Shown here: piece by piece, positions 1 to 11,859 of the stretch | How the letters are laid out: each line of letters opens with the position of its first letter | Position numbering within the stretch: position 1 is the stretch's first letter | Source: Hippasteria phrygiana | Lineage: Eukaryota; Echinodermata; Asteroidea; Valvatida; Goniasteridae | DNA: 64,000 nucleotides | Assembly (NCBI GenBank): GCA_037893225.1 | Contig: JAZGUH010000729.1 | Location: forward strand, 64,501-128,500 | Direction: 5' to 3' | Notes under the pieces: generated by a model | Databases searched by the model: none | Told to the model about the DNA's origin: nothing | Seen by the model: the letters and a program-made list of their open reading frames with translations, nothing else | Position numbers and translations under genes: made by a program

Positions 1-1035
1 ACGGCCCAACCTTATTATAAAGAATTAATTGTTAATTTCAACAAATCCGGTGCCAATATTAATAACGTGTTTTCGTGTATAAATGAAACAGGTAACTTAC
101 CTCTGTGGAATAACACAATTATTACTGGTAATCAAGGAAAAGTTTTAGATTCAAGAATTTTAAAACCTCAGGGAATTGTTTATTTAAAAGATATTGTTCA
201 AGAAGGCCAGCTGTTTTCCTTTAAGAAGGTTGCCGATTTATGTAATATTTTGCCTGTAACTGCGGGCCGGATCATGGCGGGTTTAAACAGAAATGTCAAA
301 ATAGATTACATAGAAGAATCCAGAGAAGGTCCCCCGAACCATCCATTGAATAATGTTACCATTAATGATGAAGATACTATAGAATTAATTAATGCAAATG
401 TTAAGATTATCTATAATTTTTTAATTAGTAGAAATTTAATTGCTCCCAGTGCCGTTAACAAATGGAATCTTTTCTTTAATGTAAATCATCTCGATTGGAA
501 AAAAATTTGGCTCAAAAATTGTTCTAACCTTCTTGACGTTCATGATAAGGATATTTGGTTCCAATTGAAGCACAGGATTCTTCCTACTAAAGACAAACTT
601 AAACGATGGGGAATAACCGATAACGATCTCTGCCCTCTATGTAAAACTAATGTCGAAACGATCGAGCATCTTTTTATCAATTGTAGTAAACATGTCCATG
701 CTTGGTTTTTTGTTGAAAATCTTATAAAGAAATATAAAAAAGATGCTACTTTCTGTTTGTCGGATCTTTCTAGAACTCTGGGAGTAGGTCTTGATGACGA
801 TTTATATTTAATGCTCATTGGTAAATTACATGGAATAATCTGGAAAACGAGATGTATGTATACTGACCGGAGTGATGATTGTAATTTGAATATTCTAAAT
901 GTGTACAAAAGTAAGTTACGTAAATTTATTTATTTCGAAAAACGGAGATTACCCGTTAATGTTTTTTGTTTCATTTATACCAGAAATTCCGTTCTGTGTT
1001 ATTTGGAGGAAGGTAATTTAAAATTTTGTTTCTGA
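1..1035 (+). CDS. LINE ORF2 protein, C-terminal fragment (zinc-knuckle region after the reverse transcriptase)
   Basis: The frame is open from base 1 to a TGA at 1033-1035, giving 344 residues of a protein that starts upstream of the window; no start codon should be assigned here. The last third carries the LINE C-terminal module: the stretch WFQLKHRILPTKDKLKRWGI, then a CCHC knuckle C-x2-C-x8-H-x4-C (CPLC at about residue 211, EHLFINC at about 222-228), then an aromatic-rich tail. In this family the module follows the reverse transcriptase and contributes to nucleic-acid binding. There is no frameshift or internal stop over 344 codons, so the copy may be fairly young. The N-terminal endonuclease and the RT active site are not in the window. 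It is not a host gene. Confidence 0.85.
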   Translation, partial: TAQPYYKELIVNFNKSGANINNVFSCINETGNLPLWNNTIITGNQGKVLDSRILKPQGIVYLKDIVQEGQLFSFKKVADLCNILPVTAGRIMAGLNRNVKIDYIEESREGPPNHPLNNVTINDEDTIELINANVKIIYNFLISRNLIAPSAVNKWNLFFNVNHLDWKKIWLKNCSNLLDVHDKDIWFQLKHRILPTKDKLKRWGITDNDLCPLCKTNVETIEHLFINCSKHVHAWFFVENLIKKYKKDATFCLSDLSRTLGVGLDDDLYLMLIGKLHGIIWKTRCMYTDRSDDCNLNILNVYKSKLRKFIYFEKRRLPVNVFCFIYTRNSVLCYLEEGNLKFCF

Positions 1036-1700
1036 TTATTTGATTTCTTGATTTCCTGTTTTTGTTCACGATTATTTGACATTTATTTTGCATGACTAAA
1101 TATTTGATTTATTGTTTATAATTTACCGTTTTGTCCTTTGCATGATTTAGTATTTTGTTTATAAATATTTGATTTATTGTTTTGTACACGATTATGTGTC
1201 ATTTCATTTTTTGTCTTTTTCATGACTTCAGAATTTATTTCTAAATATTGGATTGTTTATTCAATAATGTTTGTCGTATATTTTGCATGATCTGTGATTT
1301 GGTTTCGAAATCTTTGATTTATTGTTTATACATTGTTTTGTCATTTATTTATTTTGTTTACTTGAGATTTCGTATTTTAACTATTTGATTTATTGTTTGT
1401 ACATAATTATTTGACATGTATTGAATTTGCATGACTTGTGATTTGGTTTCTAAATCTTGGATTGTTTTTTTTCTTTTTCCCATTGTTGTTTATTGACCCT
1501 TTTTTGGACTAGTGATTTTGTATGTAATCATTTGAGTTATTGTTTATACTTTATTGCTTGTCATTTATTTTGCTATGATTTTGCATGACTTAAGACTCTT
1601 TCTATATATTTGAGTTGTTTATGTTATTGTTTATGTTATTTACTTTGCACGATTTATGATTTGGTTTCGAATTTTGTGACACTATCACTGTTTATACTTT
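1036..1700 (+). repeat. T-rich degenerate direct repeats in the LINE 3' region
   Basis: The sequence after the ORF2 stop is very T-rich and loosely periodic. Blocks of the kind TTTGATTTATTGTTTATAC, TTGTCATTTATTTTGCATGA and GATTTGGTTTCTAAAT recur, with the CATGA/CACGA word near 1091, 1141, 1221, 1286, 1430, 1584 and 1648. Copies are imperfect and spacing varies, so this is an old 3' UTR repeat, not a satellite. It belongs to the element because it lies between its stop codon and its poly(A) tail. Confidence 0.6.
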
Positions 1701-1796
1701 GTGTTTACTTTGTATATATTTTTATTTTTGTACATATGTATATACATATATAATTTACTAATGTGTTGTAATATTGTATTTGTGTTGAGTATATAG

Positions 1797-1855
1797 AATA
1801 AATGGAGTAGTATAACTCCACTTTTCACGAAAAAAAAAAAAAAAAAAAAAAAAAA
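1797..1855 (+). promoter_or_regulatory. LINE 3' terminus: AATAAA, hairpin and A26 tail
   Basis: AATAAA lies at 1797-1802. It is followed at once by an inverted repeat, TGGAGT (1803-1808) with ACTCCA (1815-1820) around a six-base loop, and then by A26 from 1830 to 1855. The order polyadenylation signal, hairpin, tail is what a retrotransposed transcript would leave. The hairpin could be recognised by the element's own reverse transcriptase, as in some LINEs; that is inference. Confidence 0.6.
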
Positions 1856-2039
1856 GAAATGTATAAAACGGGCACCATTTGAGTACAGGCGGGCACCGGT
1901 TGGGTTGTGAAAAAAAAGAAGTAGAAAACGGGCACCTCTGGAGTATAGGCGGGCACCGGTTGGGTAGTGCAAAAAGAAATGTATAAAACGGGCACCATTT
2001 GAGTACAGGCGGGCACCGGTTGGGTTGTGAAAAAAAAGA

Positions 2040-5000
2040 AGTAGAAAACATGCACCTCTGGAGTATAGGCGGGCACCGGTTGGGTAGTGAAAAAAGAAAT
2101 GTATAAAACGGGCACCATTTGAGTACAGGCGGGCACCGGTTGGGTAGTGAAAAAATGAAATGTATAAAACGGGCACCATTTGAGTACAGGCGGGCACCGG
2201 TTGGGTAGTGAAAAAAAAGAAGTATAAAACGGGCACCTCTGGAGTATAGGCGGGCACCGGTTGGGTAGTGAAAAAAGAAATGTATAAAACGGGCACCATT
2301 TGAGTACAGGCGGGCACCGGTTGGGTAGTGAAAAAAAAGAAGTATAAAACGGGCACCTCTGGAGTATAGGCGGGCACCGGTTGGGTAGTGAAAAAAGAAA
2401 TGTATAAAACGGGCACCATTTGAGTACAGGCGGGCACCGGTTGGGTAGTGAAAAAAGAAATGTATAAAACGGGCACCATTTGAGTACAGGCGGGCACCGG
2501 TTGGGTAGTGGAGAAAAAAAAAGTATAAAACGGGCACCTCTGGAGTATAGGCGGGCACCGGTTGGGTAGTGAAAAAAGAAATGTATAAAACGGGCAGTAT
2601 TTGAGTACAGGCGGGCACCGGTTGGGTAGTGAAAAAAGAAATGTATAAAACGGGCACCATTTGAGTACAGGCGGGCACCGGTTGGGTAGTGAAAAAAAAG
2701 AAGTATAAAACGGGCACCTCTGGAGTATAGGCGGGCACCGGTTGGGTAGTGAAAAAAGAAATGTATAAAACGGGCACCATTTGAGTACAGGCGGGCACCG
2801 GTTGGGTAGTGAAAAATAAGAAGTATAAAACGGGCACCTCTGGAGTATAGGCGGGCACCGGTTGGGTAGTGAAAAAAGAAATGTATAAAACGGGCACCAT
2901 TTGAGTACAGGCGGGCACCGGTTGGGTAGTGAAAAAATGAAATGTATCAAACGGCCACCTCTGGAGTATAGGCGGGCACCGGTTGGGTAGTGAAAGAAAC
3001 AAAAGTTTAAAACGGGCACCATTTGAGTACAGGCGGGCACCGGTTGGGTAGTGAAAAAAAAGAAGTATAAAACGGCCACCTCTGGAGTATAGGCGGGCAC
3101 CGGTTGGGTAGTGAAAAAAGAAATGTATAAAACGGGCACCATTTGAGTACAGGCGGGCACCGGTTGGGTTGTGAAAAAAAAGAAGTAGAAAACGGGCACC
3201 TCTGGAGTATAGGCGGGCACCGGTTGGGTAGTGCAAAAAGAAATGTATAAAACGGGCACCATTTGAGTACAGGCGGGCACCGGTTGGGTAGTGAAAAAAA
3301 AGAAGTATAAAACGGGCACCTCTGGAGTATAGGCGGGCACCGGTTGGGTAGTGAAAAAAGAAATGTATAAAACGGGCACCATTTGAGTACAGGCGGGCAC
3401 CGGTTGGGTTGTGAAAAAAAAGAAGTAGAAAACGGGCACCTCTGGAGTATAGGCGGGCACCGGTTGGGTAGTGCAAAAAGAAATGTATAAAACGGGCACC
3501 ATTTGAGTACAGGCGGGCACCGGTTGGGTAGTGAAAAAAAAGAAGTATAAAACGGGCACCTCTGGAGTATAGGCGGGCACCGGTTGGGTAGTGAAAAAAA
3601 CAAAAGTTTAAAACGGGCACCATTTGAGTACAGGCTGGCACCGGTTGGGTAGTGAAAAAAAAGAAGTATAAAACGGGCACCTCTGGAGTATAGGCGGGCA
3701 CCGGTTGGGTAGTGAAAAAAGAAATGTATAAAACGGGCACCATTTGAGTACAGGCGGGCACCGGTTGGGTAGTGAAAAAAAAGAAGTATAAAACGGGCAC
3801 CTCTGGAGTATAGGCGGGCACCGGTTGGGTAGTGAAAAAAGAAATGTATAAAACGGGCACCATTTGAGTACAGGCGGGCACCGGTTGGGTAGTGAAAAAA
3901 TGAAATGTATCAAACGGCCACCTCTGGAGTATAGGCGGGCACCGGTTGGGTAGTGAAAGAAACAAAAGTTTAAAACGGGCACCATTTGAGTACAGGCGGG
4001 CACCGGTTGGGTAGTGAAAAAAAAGAAGTATAAAACGGCCACCTCTGGAGTATAGGCGGGCACCGGTTGGGTAGTGAAAAAAGAAATGTATAAAACGGGC
4101 ACCATTTGAGTACAGGCGGGCACCGGTTGGGTTGTGAAAAAAAAGAAGTAGAAAACGGGCACCTCTGGAGTATAGGCGGGCACCGGTTGGGTAGTGCAAA
4201 AAGAAATGTATAAAACGGGCACCATTTGAGTACAGGCGGGCACCGGTTGGGTAGTGAAAAAAAAGAAGTATAAAACGGGCACCTCTGGAGTATAGGCGGG
4301 CACCGGTTGGGTAGTGAAAAAAACAAAAGTTTAAAACGGGCACCATTTGAGTACAGGCGGGCACCGGTTGGGTAGTGAAAAAAAAGAAGTATAAAACGGC
4401 CACCTCTGGAGTACAGGCGGGCACCGGTTGGGTAGTGAAAAAAGAAATGTATAAAACGGGCACCATTTGAGTTACAGGCGGGCACCGGTTGGGTTGTGAA
4501 AAAAAAGAAGTAGAAAACATGCACCTCTGGAGTATAGGCGGGCACCGGTTGGGTAGTGAAAAAAGAAATGTATAAAACGGGCACCATTTGAGTACAGGCG
4601 GGCACCGGTTGGGTAGTGAAAAAATGAAATGTATAAAACGGGCACCATTTGAGTACAGGCGGGCACCGGTTGGGTAGTGAAAAAAAAGAAGTATAAAACG
4701 GGCACCTCTGGAGTATAGGCGGGCACCGGTTGGGTAGTGAAAAAAGAAATGTATAAAACGGGCACCATTTGAGTACAGGCGGGCACCGGTTGGGTAGTGA
4801 AAAAAAAGAAGTATAAAACGGGCACCTCTGGAGTATAGGCGGGCACCGGTTGGGTAGTGAAAAAAGAAATGTATAAAACGGGCACCATTTGAGTACAGGC
4901 GGGCACCGGTTGGGTAGTGAAAAAAGAAATGTATAAAACGGGCACCATTTGAGTACAGGCGGGCACCGGTTGGGTAGTGGAGAAAAAAAAAGTATAAAAC

Positions 5001-5460
5001 GGGCACCTCTGGAGTATAGGCGGGCACCGGTTGGGTAGTGAAAAAAGAAATGTATAAAACGGGCAGTATTTGAGTACAGGCGGGCACCGGTTGGGTAGTG
5101 AAAAAAGAAATGTATAAAACGGGCACCATTTGAGTACAGGCGGGCACCGGTTGGGTAGTGAAAAAAAAGAAGTATAAAACGGGCACCTCTGGAGTATAGG
5201 CGGGCACCGGTTGGGTAGTGAAAAAAGAAATGTATAAAACGGGCACCATTTGAGTACAGGCGGGCACCGGTTGGGTAGTGAAAAATAAGAAGTATAAAAC
5301 GGGCACCTCTGGAGTATAGGCGGGCACCGGTTGGGTAGTGAAAAAAGAAATGTATAAAACGGGCACCATTTGAGTACAGGCGGGCACCGGTTGGGTAGTG
5401 AAAAAATGAAATGTATCAAACGGCCACCTCTGGAGTATAGGCGGGCACCGGTTGGGTAGT
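2040..5460 (+). repeat. Higher-order duplication in the array, offset ~2,470 bp
   Basis: The rare monomer carrying AAAACATGCACCTCTGG occurs near 2044 and again near 4513. The following run of variants (A-A doublet, the TAGTGGAGAAAA unit, the GGGCAGTATTTG unit, the AAAAATAAGAAG unit) is repeated in the same order after both. A block of at least ~0.9 kb has therefore been copied as a unit inside the array. Confidence 0.75.
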
Positions 5461-5467
5461 GAAAGAA

Positions 5468-7280
5468 ACAAAAGTTTAAAACGGGCACCATTTGAGTACA
5501 GGCGGGCACCGGTTGGGTAGTGAAAAAAAAGAAGTATAAAACGGCCACCTCTGGAGTATAGGCGGGCACCGGTTGGGTAGTGAAAAAAGAAATGTATAAA
5601 ACGGGCACCATTTGAGTACAGGCGGGCACCGGTTGGGTTGTGAAAAAAAAGAAGTAGAAAACGGGCACCTCTGGAGTATAGGCGGGCACCGGTTGGGTAG
5701 TGCAAAAAGAAATGTATAAAACGGGCACCATTTGAGTACAGGCGGGCACCGGTTGGGTAGTGAAAAAAAAGAAGTATAAAACGGGCACCTCTGGAGTATA
5801 GGCGGGCACCGGTTGGGTAGTGAAAAAAACAAAAGTTTAAAACGGGCACCATTTGAGTACAGGCTGGCACCGGTTGGGTAGTGAAAAAAAAGAAGTATAA
5901 AACGGGCACCTCTGGAGTATAGGCGGGCACCGGTTGGGTAGTGAAAAAAGAAATGTATAAAACGGGCACCATTTGAGTACAGGCGGGCACCGGTTGGGTA
6001 GTGAAAAAAAAGAAGTATAAAACGGGCACCTCTGGAGTATAGGCGGGCACCGGTTGGGTAGTGAAAAAAGAAATGTATAAAACGGGCACCATTTGAGTAC
6101 AGGCGGGCACCGGTTGGGTAGTGAAAAAATGAAATGTATCAAACGGCCACCTCTGGAGTATAGGCGGGCACCGGTTGGGTAGTGAAAGAAACAAAAGTTT
6201 AAAACGGGCACCATTTGAGTACAGGCGGGCACCGGTTGGGTAGTGAAAAAAAAGAAGTATAAAACGGCCACCTCTGGAGTATAGGCGGGCACCGGTTGGG
6301 TAGTGAAAAAAGAAATGTATAAAACGGGCACCATTTGAGTACAGGCGGGCACCGGTTGGGTTGTGAAAAAAAAGAAGTAGAAAACGGGCACCTCTGGAGT
6401 ATAGGCGGGCACCGGTTGGGTAGTGCAAAAAGAAATGTATAAAACGGGCACCATTTGAGTACAGGCGGGCACCGGTTGGGTAGTGAAAAAAAAGAAGTAT
6501 AAAACGGGCACCTCTGGAGTATAGGCGGGCACCGGTTGGGTAGTGAAAAAAACAAAAGTTTAAAACGGGCACCATTTGAGTACAGGCTGGCACCGGTTGG
6601 GTAGTGAAAAAAAAGAAGTATAAAACGGGCACCTCTGGAGTATAGGCGGGCACCGGTTGGGTAGTGAAAAAAGAAATGTATAAAACGGGCACCATTTGAG
6701 TACAGGCGGGCACCGGTTGGGTAGTGAAAAAAAAGAAGTATAAAACGGGCACCTCTGGAGTATAGGCGGGCACCGGTTGGGTAGTGAAAAAAGAAATGTA
6801 TAAAACGGGCACCATTTGAGTACAGGCGGGCACCGGTTGGGTAGTGAAAAAATGAAATGTATCAAACGGCCACCTCTGGAGTATAGGCGGGCACCGGTTG
6901 GGTAGTGAAAGAAACAAAAGTTTAAAACGGGCACCATTTGAGTACAGGCGGGCACCGGTTGGGTAGTGAAAAAAAAGAAGTATAAAACGGCCACCTCTGG
7001 AGTATAGGCGGGCACCGGTTGGGTAGTGAAAAAAGAAATGTATAAAACGGGCACCATTTGAGTACAGGCGGGCACCGGTTGGGTTGTGAAAAAAAAGAAG
7101 TAGAAAACGGGCACCTCTGGAGTATAGGCGGGCACCGGTTGGGTAGTGCAAAAAGAAATGTATAAAACGGGCACCATTTGAGTACAGGCGGGCACCGGTT
7201 GGGTAGTGAAAAAAAAGAAGTATAAAACGGGCACCTCTGGAGTATAGGCGGGCACCGGTTGGGTAGTGAAAAAAACAAAA
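5468..7280 (+). repeat. 361/723-bp higher-order repeat units in tandem
   Basis: The marker CAAAAGTTTAAAAC returns near 5468, 5829, 6190, 6551, 6912 and 7273, so the spacing is 361-362 bp (six monomers). The variants in between alternate, making a 723-bp unit of twelve monomers. Similar 361-bp marker spacing occurs near 3600-4322, 8358-9442 and 12855-13960. This is the clearest regular higher-order repeat in the window. Confidence 0.85.
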
Positions 7281-10200
7281 GTTTAAAACGGGCACCATTT
7301 GAGTACAGGCGGGCACCGGTTGGGTAGTGAAAAAAAAGAAGTATAAAACGGCCACCTCTGGAGTATAGGCGGGCACCGGTTGGGTAGTGAAAAAAGAAAT
7401 GTATAAAACGGGCACCATTTGAGTTACAGGCGGGCACCGGTTGGGTTGTGAAAAAAAAGAAGTAGAAAACGGGCACCTCTGGAGTATAGGCGGGCACCGG
7501 TTGGGTAGTGAAAAAAGAAATGTATAAAACGGGCACCATTTGAGTACAGGCGGGCACCGGTTGGGTAGTGAAAAAATGAAATGTATAAAACGGGCACCAT
7601 TTGAGTACAGGCGGGCACCGGTTGGGTAGTGAAAAAAAAGAAGTATAAAACGGGCACCTCTGGAGTATAGGCGGGCACCGGTTGGGTAGTGAAAAAAGAA
7701 ATGTATAAAACGGGCACCATTTGAGTACAGGCGGGCACCGGTTGGGTAGTGAAAAAAAAGAAGTATAAAACGGGCACCTCTGGAGTATAGGCGGGCACCG
7801 GTTGGGTAGTGAAAAAAGAAATGTATAAAACGGGCACCATTTGAGTACAGGCGGGCACCGGTTGGGTAGTGAAAAAATGAAATGTATAAAACGGGCACCA
7901 TTTGAGTACAGGCGGGCACCGGTTGGGTAGTGAAAAAAAAGAAGTATAAAACGGGCACCTCTGGAGTATAGGCGGGCACCGGTTGGGTAGTGAAAAAAGA
8001 AATGTATAAAACGGGCACCATTTGAGTACAGGCGGGCACCGGTTGGGTAGTGAAAAAAAAGAAGTATAAAACGGGCACCTCTGGAGTATAGGCGGGCACC
8101 GGTTGGGTAGTGAAAAAAGAAATGTATAAAACGGGCACCATTTGAGTACAGGCGGGCACCGGTTGGGTAGTGAAAAAAAAGAAGTATAAAACGGGCACCT
8201 CTGGAGTATAGGCGGGCACCGGTTGGGTAGTGAAAAAAGAAATGTATAAAACGGGCACCATTTGAGTACAGGCGGGCACCGGTTGGGTAGTGAAAAAATG
8301 AAATGTATCAAACGGCCACCTCTGGAGTATAGGCGGGCACCGGTTGGGTAGTGAAAGAAACAAAAGTTTAAAACGGGCACCATTTGAGTACAGGCGGGCA
8401 CCGGTTGGGTAGTGAAAAAAAAGAAGTATAAAACGGCCACCTCTGGAGTATAGGCGGGCACCGGTTGGGTAGTGAAAAAAGAAATGTATAAAACGGGCAC
8501 CATTTGAGTACAGGCGGGCACCGGTTGGGTTGTGAAAAAAAAGAAGTAGAAAACGGGCACCTCTGGAGTATAGGCGGGCACCGGTTGGGTAGTGCAAAAA
8601 GAAATGTATAAAACGGGCACCATTTGAGTACAGGCGGGCACCGGTTGGGTAGTGAAAAAAAAGAAGTATAAAACGGGCACCTCTGGAGTATAGGCGGGCA
8701 CCGGTTGGGTAGTGAAAAAAACAAAAGTTTAAAACGGGCACCATTTGAGTACAGGCTGGCACCGGTTGGGTAGTGAAAAAAAAGAAGTATAAAACGGGCA
8801 CCTCTGGAGTATAGGCGGGCACCGGTTGGGTAGTGAAAAAAGAAATGTATAAAACGGGCACCATTTGAGTACAGGCGGGCACCGGTTGGGTAGTGAAAAA
8901 AAAGAAGTATAAAACGGGCACCTCTGGAGTATAGGCGGGCACCGGTTGGGTAGTGAAAAAAGAAATGTATAAAACGGGCACCATTTGAGTACAGGCGGGC
9001 ACCGGTTGGGTAGTGAAAAAGTGAAATGTATCAAACGGCCACCTCTGGAGTATAGGCGGGCACCGGTTGGGTAGTGAAAGAAACAAAAGTTTAAAACGGG
9101 CACCATTTGAGTACAGGCGGGCACCGGTTGGGTAGTGAAAAAAAAGAAGTATAAAACGGCCACCTCTGGAGTATAGGCGGGCACCGGTTGGGTAGTGAAA
9201 AAAGAAATGTATAAAACGGGCACCATTTGAGTACAGGCGGGCACCGGTTGGGTTGTGAAAAAAAAGAAGTAGAAAACGGGCACCTCTGGAGTATAGGCGG
9301 GCACCGGTTGGGTAGTGCAAAAAGAAATGTATAAAACGGGCACCATTTGAGTACAGGCGGGCACCGGTTGGGTAGTGAAAAAAAAGAAGTATAAAACGGG
9401 CACCTCTGGAGTATAGGCGGGCACCGGTTGGGTAGTGAAAAAAACAAAAGTTTAAAACGGGCACCATTTGAGTACAGGCGGGCACCGGTTGGGTAGTGAA
9501 AAAAAAAAAGTATAAAACGGGCACCTCTGGAGTATAGGCGGGCACCGGTTGGGTAGTGAAAAAAGAAATGTATAAAACGGGCACCATTTGAGTACAGGCG
9601 GGCACCGGTTGGGTAGTGGAGAAAAAAAAGTATAAAACGGGCACCTCTGGAGTATAGGCGGGCACCAGTTGGGTAGTGAAAAAAGAAATGTATAAAACGG
9701 GCACCATTTGAGTACAGGCGGGCACCGGTTGGGTAGTGAAAAAAAAGAAGTATAAAACGGGCACCTCTGGAGTATAGGCGGGCACCGGTTGGGTAGTGAA
9801 AAAAGAAATGTATAAAACGGGCACCATTTGAGTACAGGCGGGCACCGGTTGGGTAGTGAAAAAAGAAATGTATAAAACGGGCACCATTTGAGAATAGGCG
9901 GGCACCGGTTGGGTAGTGAAAAAAGAAATGTATAAAACGGGCACCATTTGAGTACAGGCGGGCACCGGTTGGGTTGTGAAAAAAAAGAAGTAGAAAACGG
10001 GCACCTCTGGAGTATAGGCGGGCACCGGTTGGGTAGTGAAAAAAGAAATGTATAAAACGGGCACCATTTGAGTACAGGCGGGCACCGGTTGGGTAGTGAA
10101 AAAAGAGAAGTATAAAACGGGCACCTCTGGAGTATAGTCGGGCACCGGTTGGGTAGTGAAAAAAGAAATGTATAAAACGGGCACCATTTGAGTACAGGCG

Positions 10201-11859
10201 GGCACCGGTTGGGTAGTGAAAAAATGAAATGTATAAAACGGGCACCATTTGAGTACAGGCGGGCACCGGTTGGGTAGTGAAAAAAGAAATGTATAAAACG
10301 GGCACCATTTGAGTACAGGCGGGCACCGGTTGGGTAGTGAAAAAAGAGAAGTATAAAACGGGCACCTCTGGAGTATAGTCGGGCACCGGTTGGGTAGTGA
10401 AAAAAGAAATGTATAAAACGGGCACCATTTGAGTACAGGCGGGCACCGGTTGGGTAGTGAAAAAATGAAATGTATAAAACGGGCACCATTTGAGTACAGG
10501 CGGGCACCGGTTGGGTAGTGAAAAAAAAGAAGTATAAAACGGGCACCATTTGAGTACAGGCGGGCACCGGTTGGGTAGTGAAAAAATGAAATGTATCAAA
10601 CGGCCACCTCTGGAGTATAGGCGGGCACCGGTTGGGTAGTGAAAGAAACAAAAGTTTAAAACGGGCACCATTTGAGTACAGGCGGGCACCGGTTGGGTAG
10701 TGAAAAAAAAGAAGTATAAAACGGCCACCTCTGGAGTATAGGCGGGCACCGGTTGGGTAGTGAAAAAAGAAATGTATAAAACGGGCACCATTTGAGTACA
10801 GGCGGGCACCGGTTGGGTTGTGAAAAAAAAGAAGTAGAAAACGGGCACCTCTGGAGTATAGGCGGGCACCGGTTGGGTAGTGAAAAAAACAAAAGTTTAA
10901 AACGGGCACCATTTGAGTACAGGCGGGCACCGGTTGGGTAGTGAAAAAAAAAAAGTATAAAACGGGCACCTCTGGAGTATAGGCGGGCACCGGTTGGGTA
11001 GTGAAAAAAGAAATGTATAAAACGGGCACCATTTGAGTACAGGCGGGCACCGGTTGGGTAGTGGAGAAAAAAAAGTATAAAACGGGCACCTCTGGAGTAT
11101 AGGCGGGCACCAGTTGGGTAGTGAAAAAAGAAATGTATAAAACGGGCACCATTTGAGTACAGGCGGGCACCGGTTGGGTAGTGAAAAAAAAGAAGTATAA
11201 AACGGGCACCTCTGGAGTATAGGCGGGCACCGGTTGGGTAGTGAAAAAAGAAATGTATAAAACGGGCACCATTTGAGTACAGGCGGGCACCGGTTGGGTA
11301 GTGAAAAAAGAAATGTATAAAACGGGCACCATTTGAGAATAGGCGGGCACCGGTTGGGTAGTGAAAAAAGAAATGTATAAAACGGGCACCATTTGAGTAC
11401 AGGCGGGCACCGGTTGGGTTGTGAAAAAAAAGAAGTAGAAAACGGGCACCTCTGGAGTATAGGCGGGCACCGGTTGGGTAGTGAAAAAAGAAATGTATAA
11501 AACGGGCACCATTTGAGTACAGGCGGGCACCGGTTGGGTAGTGAAAAAATGAAATGTATAAAACGGGCACCATTTGAGTACAGGCGGGCACCGGTTGGGT
11601 AGTGAAAAAAGAAATGTATAAAACGGGCACCATTTGAGTACAGGCGGGCACCGGTTGGGTAGTGAAAAAAGAGAAGTATAAAACGGGCACCTCTGGAGTA
11701 TAGTCGGGCACCGGTTGGGTAGTGAAAAAAGAAATGTATAAAACGGGCACCATTTGAGTACAGGCGGGCACCGGTTGGGTAGTGAAAAAAAAGAAGTATA
11801 AAACGGGCACCTCTGGAGTATAGGCGGGCACCGGTTGGGTAGTGAAAAAAGAAATGTAT

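Larger units (their letters stand above)
1..1855 (+). mobile_element. 3' end of a non-LTR (LINE, Tx1/L1-like) retrotransposon with poly(A) tail
   Basis: The left 1.86 kb reads as the 3' end of a LINE: the C-terminal part of ORF2, a T-rich 3' untranslated region, an AATAAA at 1797-1802, a short hairpin, and a run of 26 A (1830-1855). The A-run passes straight into a satellite monomer (GAAATGTATAAAACGGGC), so the element most likely inserted by target-primed reverse transcription at the A-tract of the satellite. The 5' part, including the endonuclease and reverse transcriptase, is outside the window, so completeness and target-site duplication cannot be judged. Assignment to the Tx1/L1 group rests on the look of the C-terminal protein and is less certain than the LINE call itself. 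Confidence 0.85.

Noticed and set aside
67..1035. A separate 322-residue protein starting at GTG 67
   Set aside because: The frame is open to the window edge and is the C-terminus of a longer LINE ORF2; no start belongs here.
1758..10205. Very long minus-strand open reading frames (up to ~2,800 codons) and dozens of shorter ones over the array
   Set aside because: They arise because the monomer has no minus-strand stop in any frame. Products are mixtures of three frame translations of the same DNA, switching where the A-tract length changes, with no protein-like conservation.
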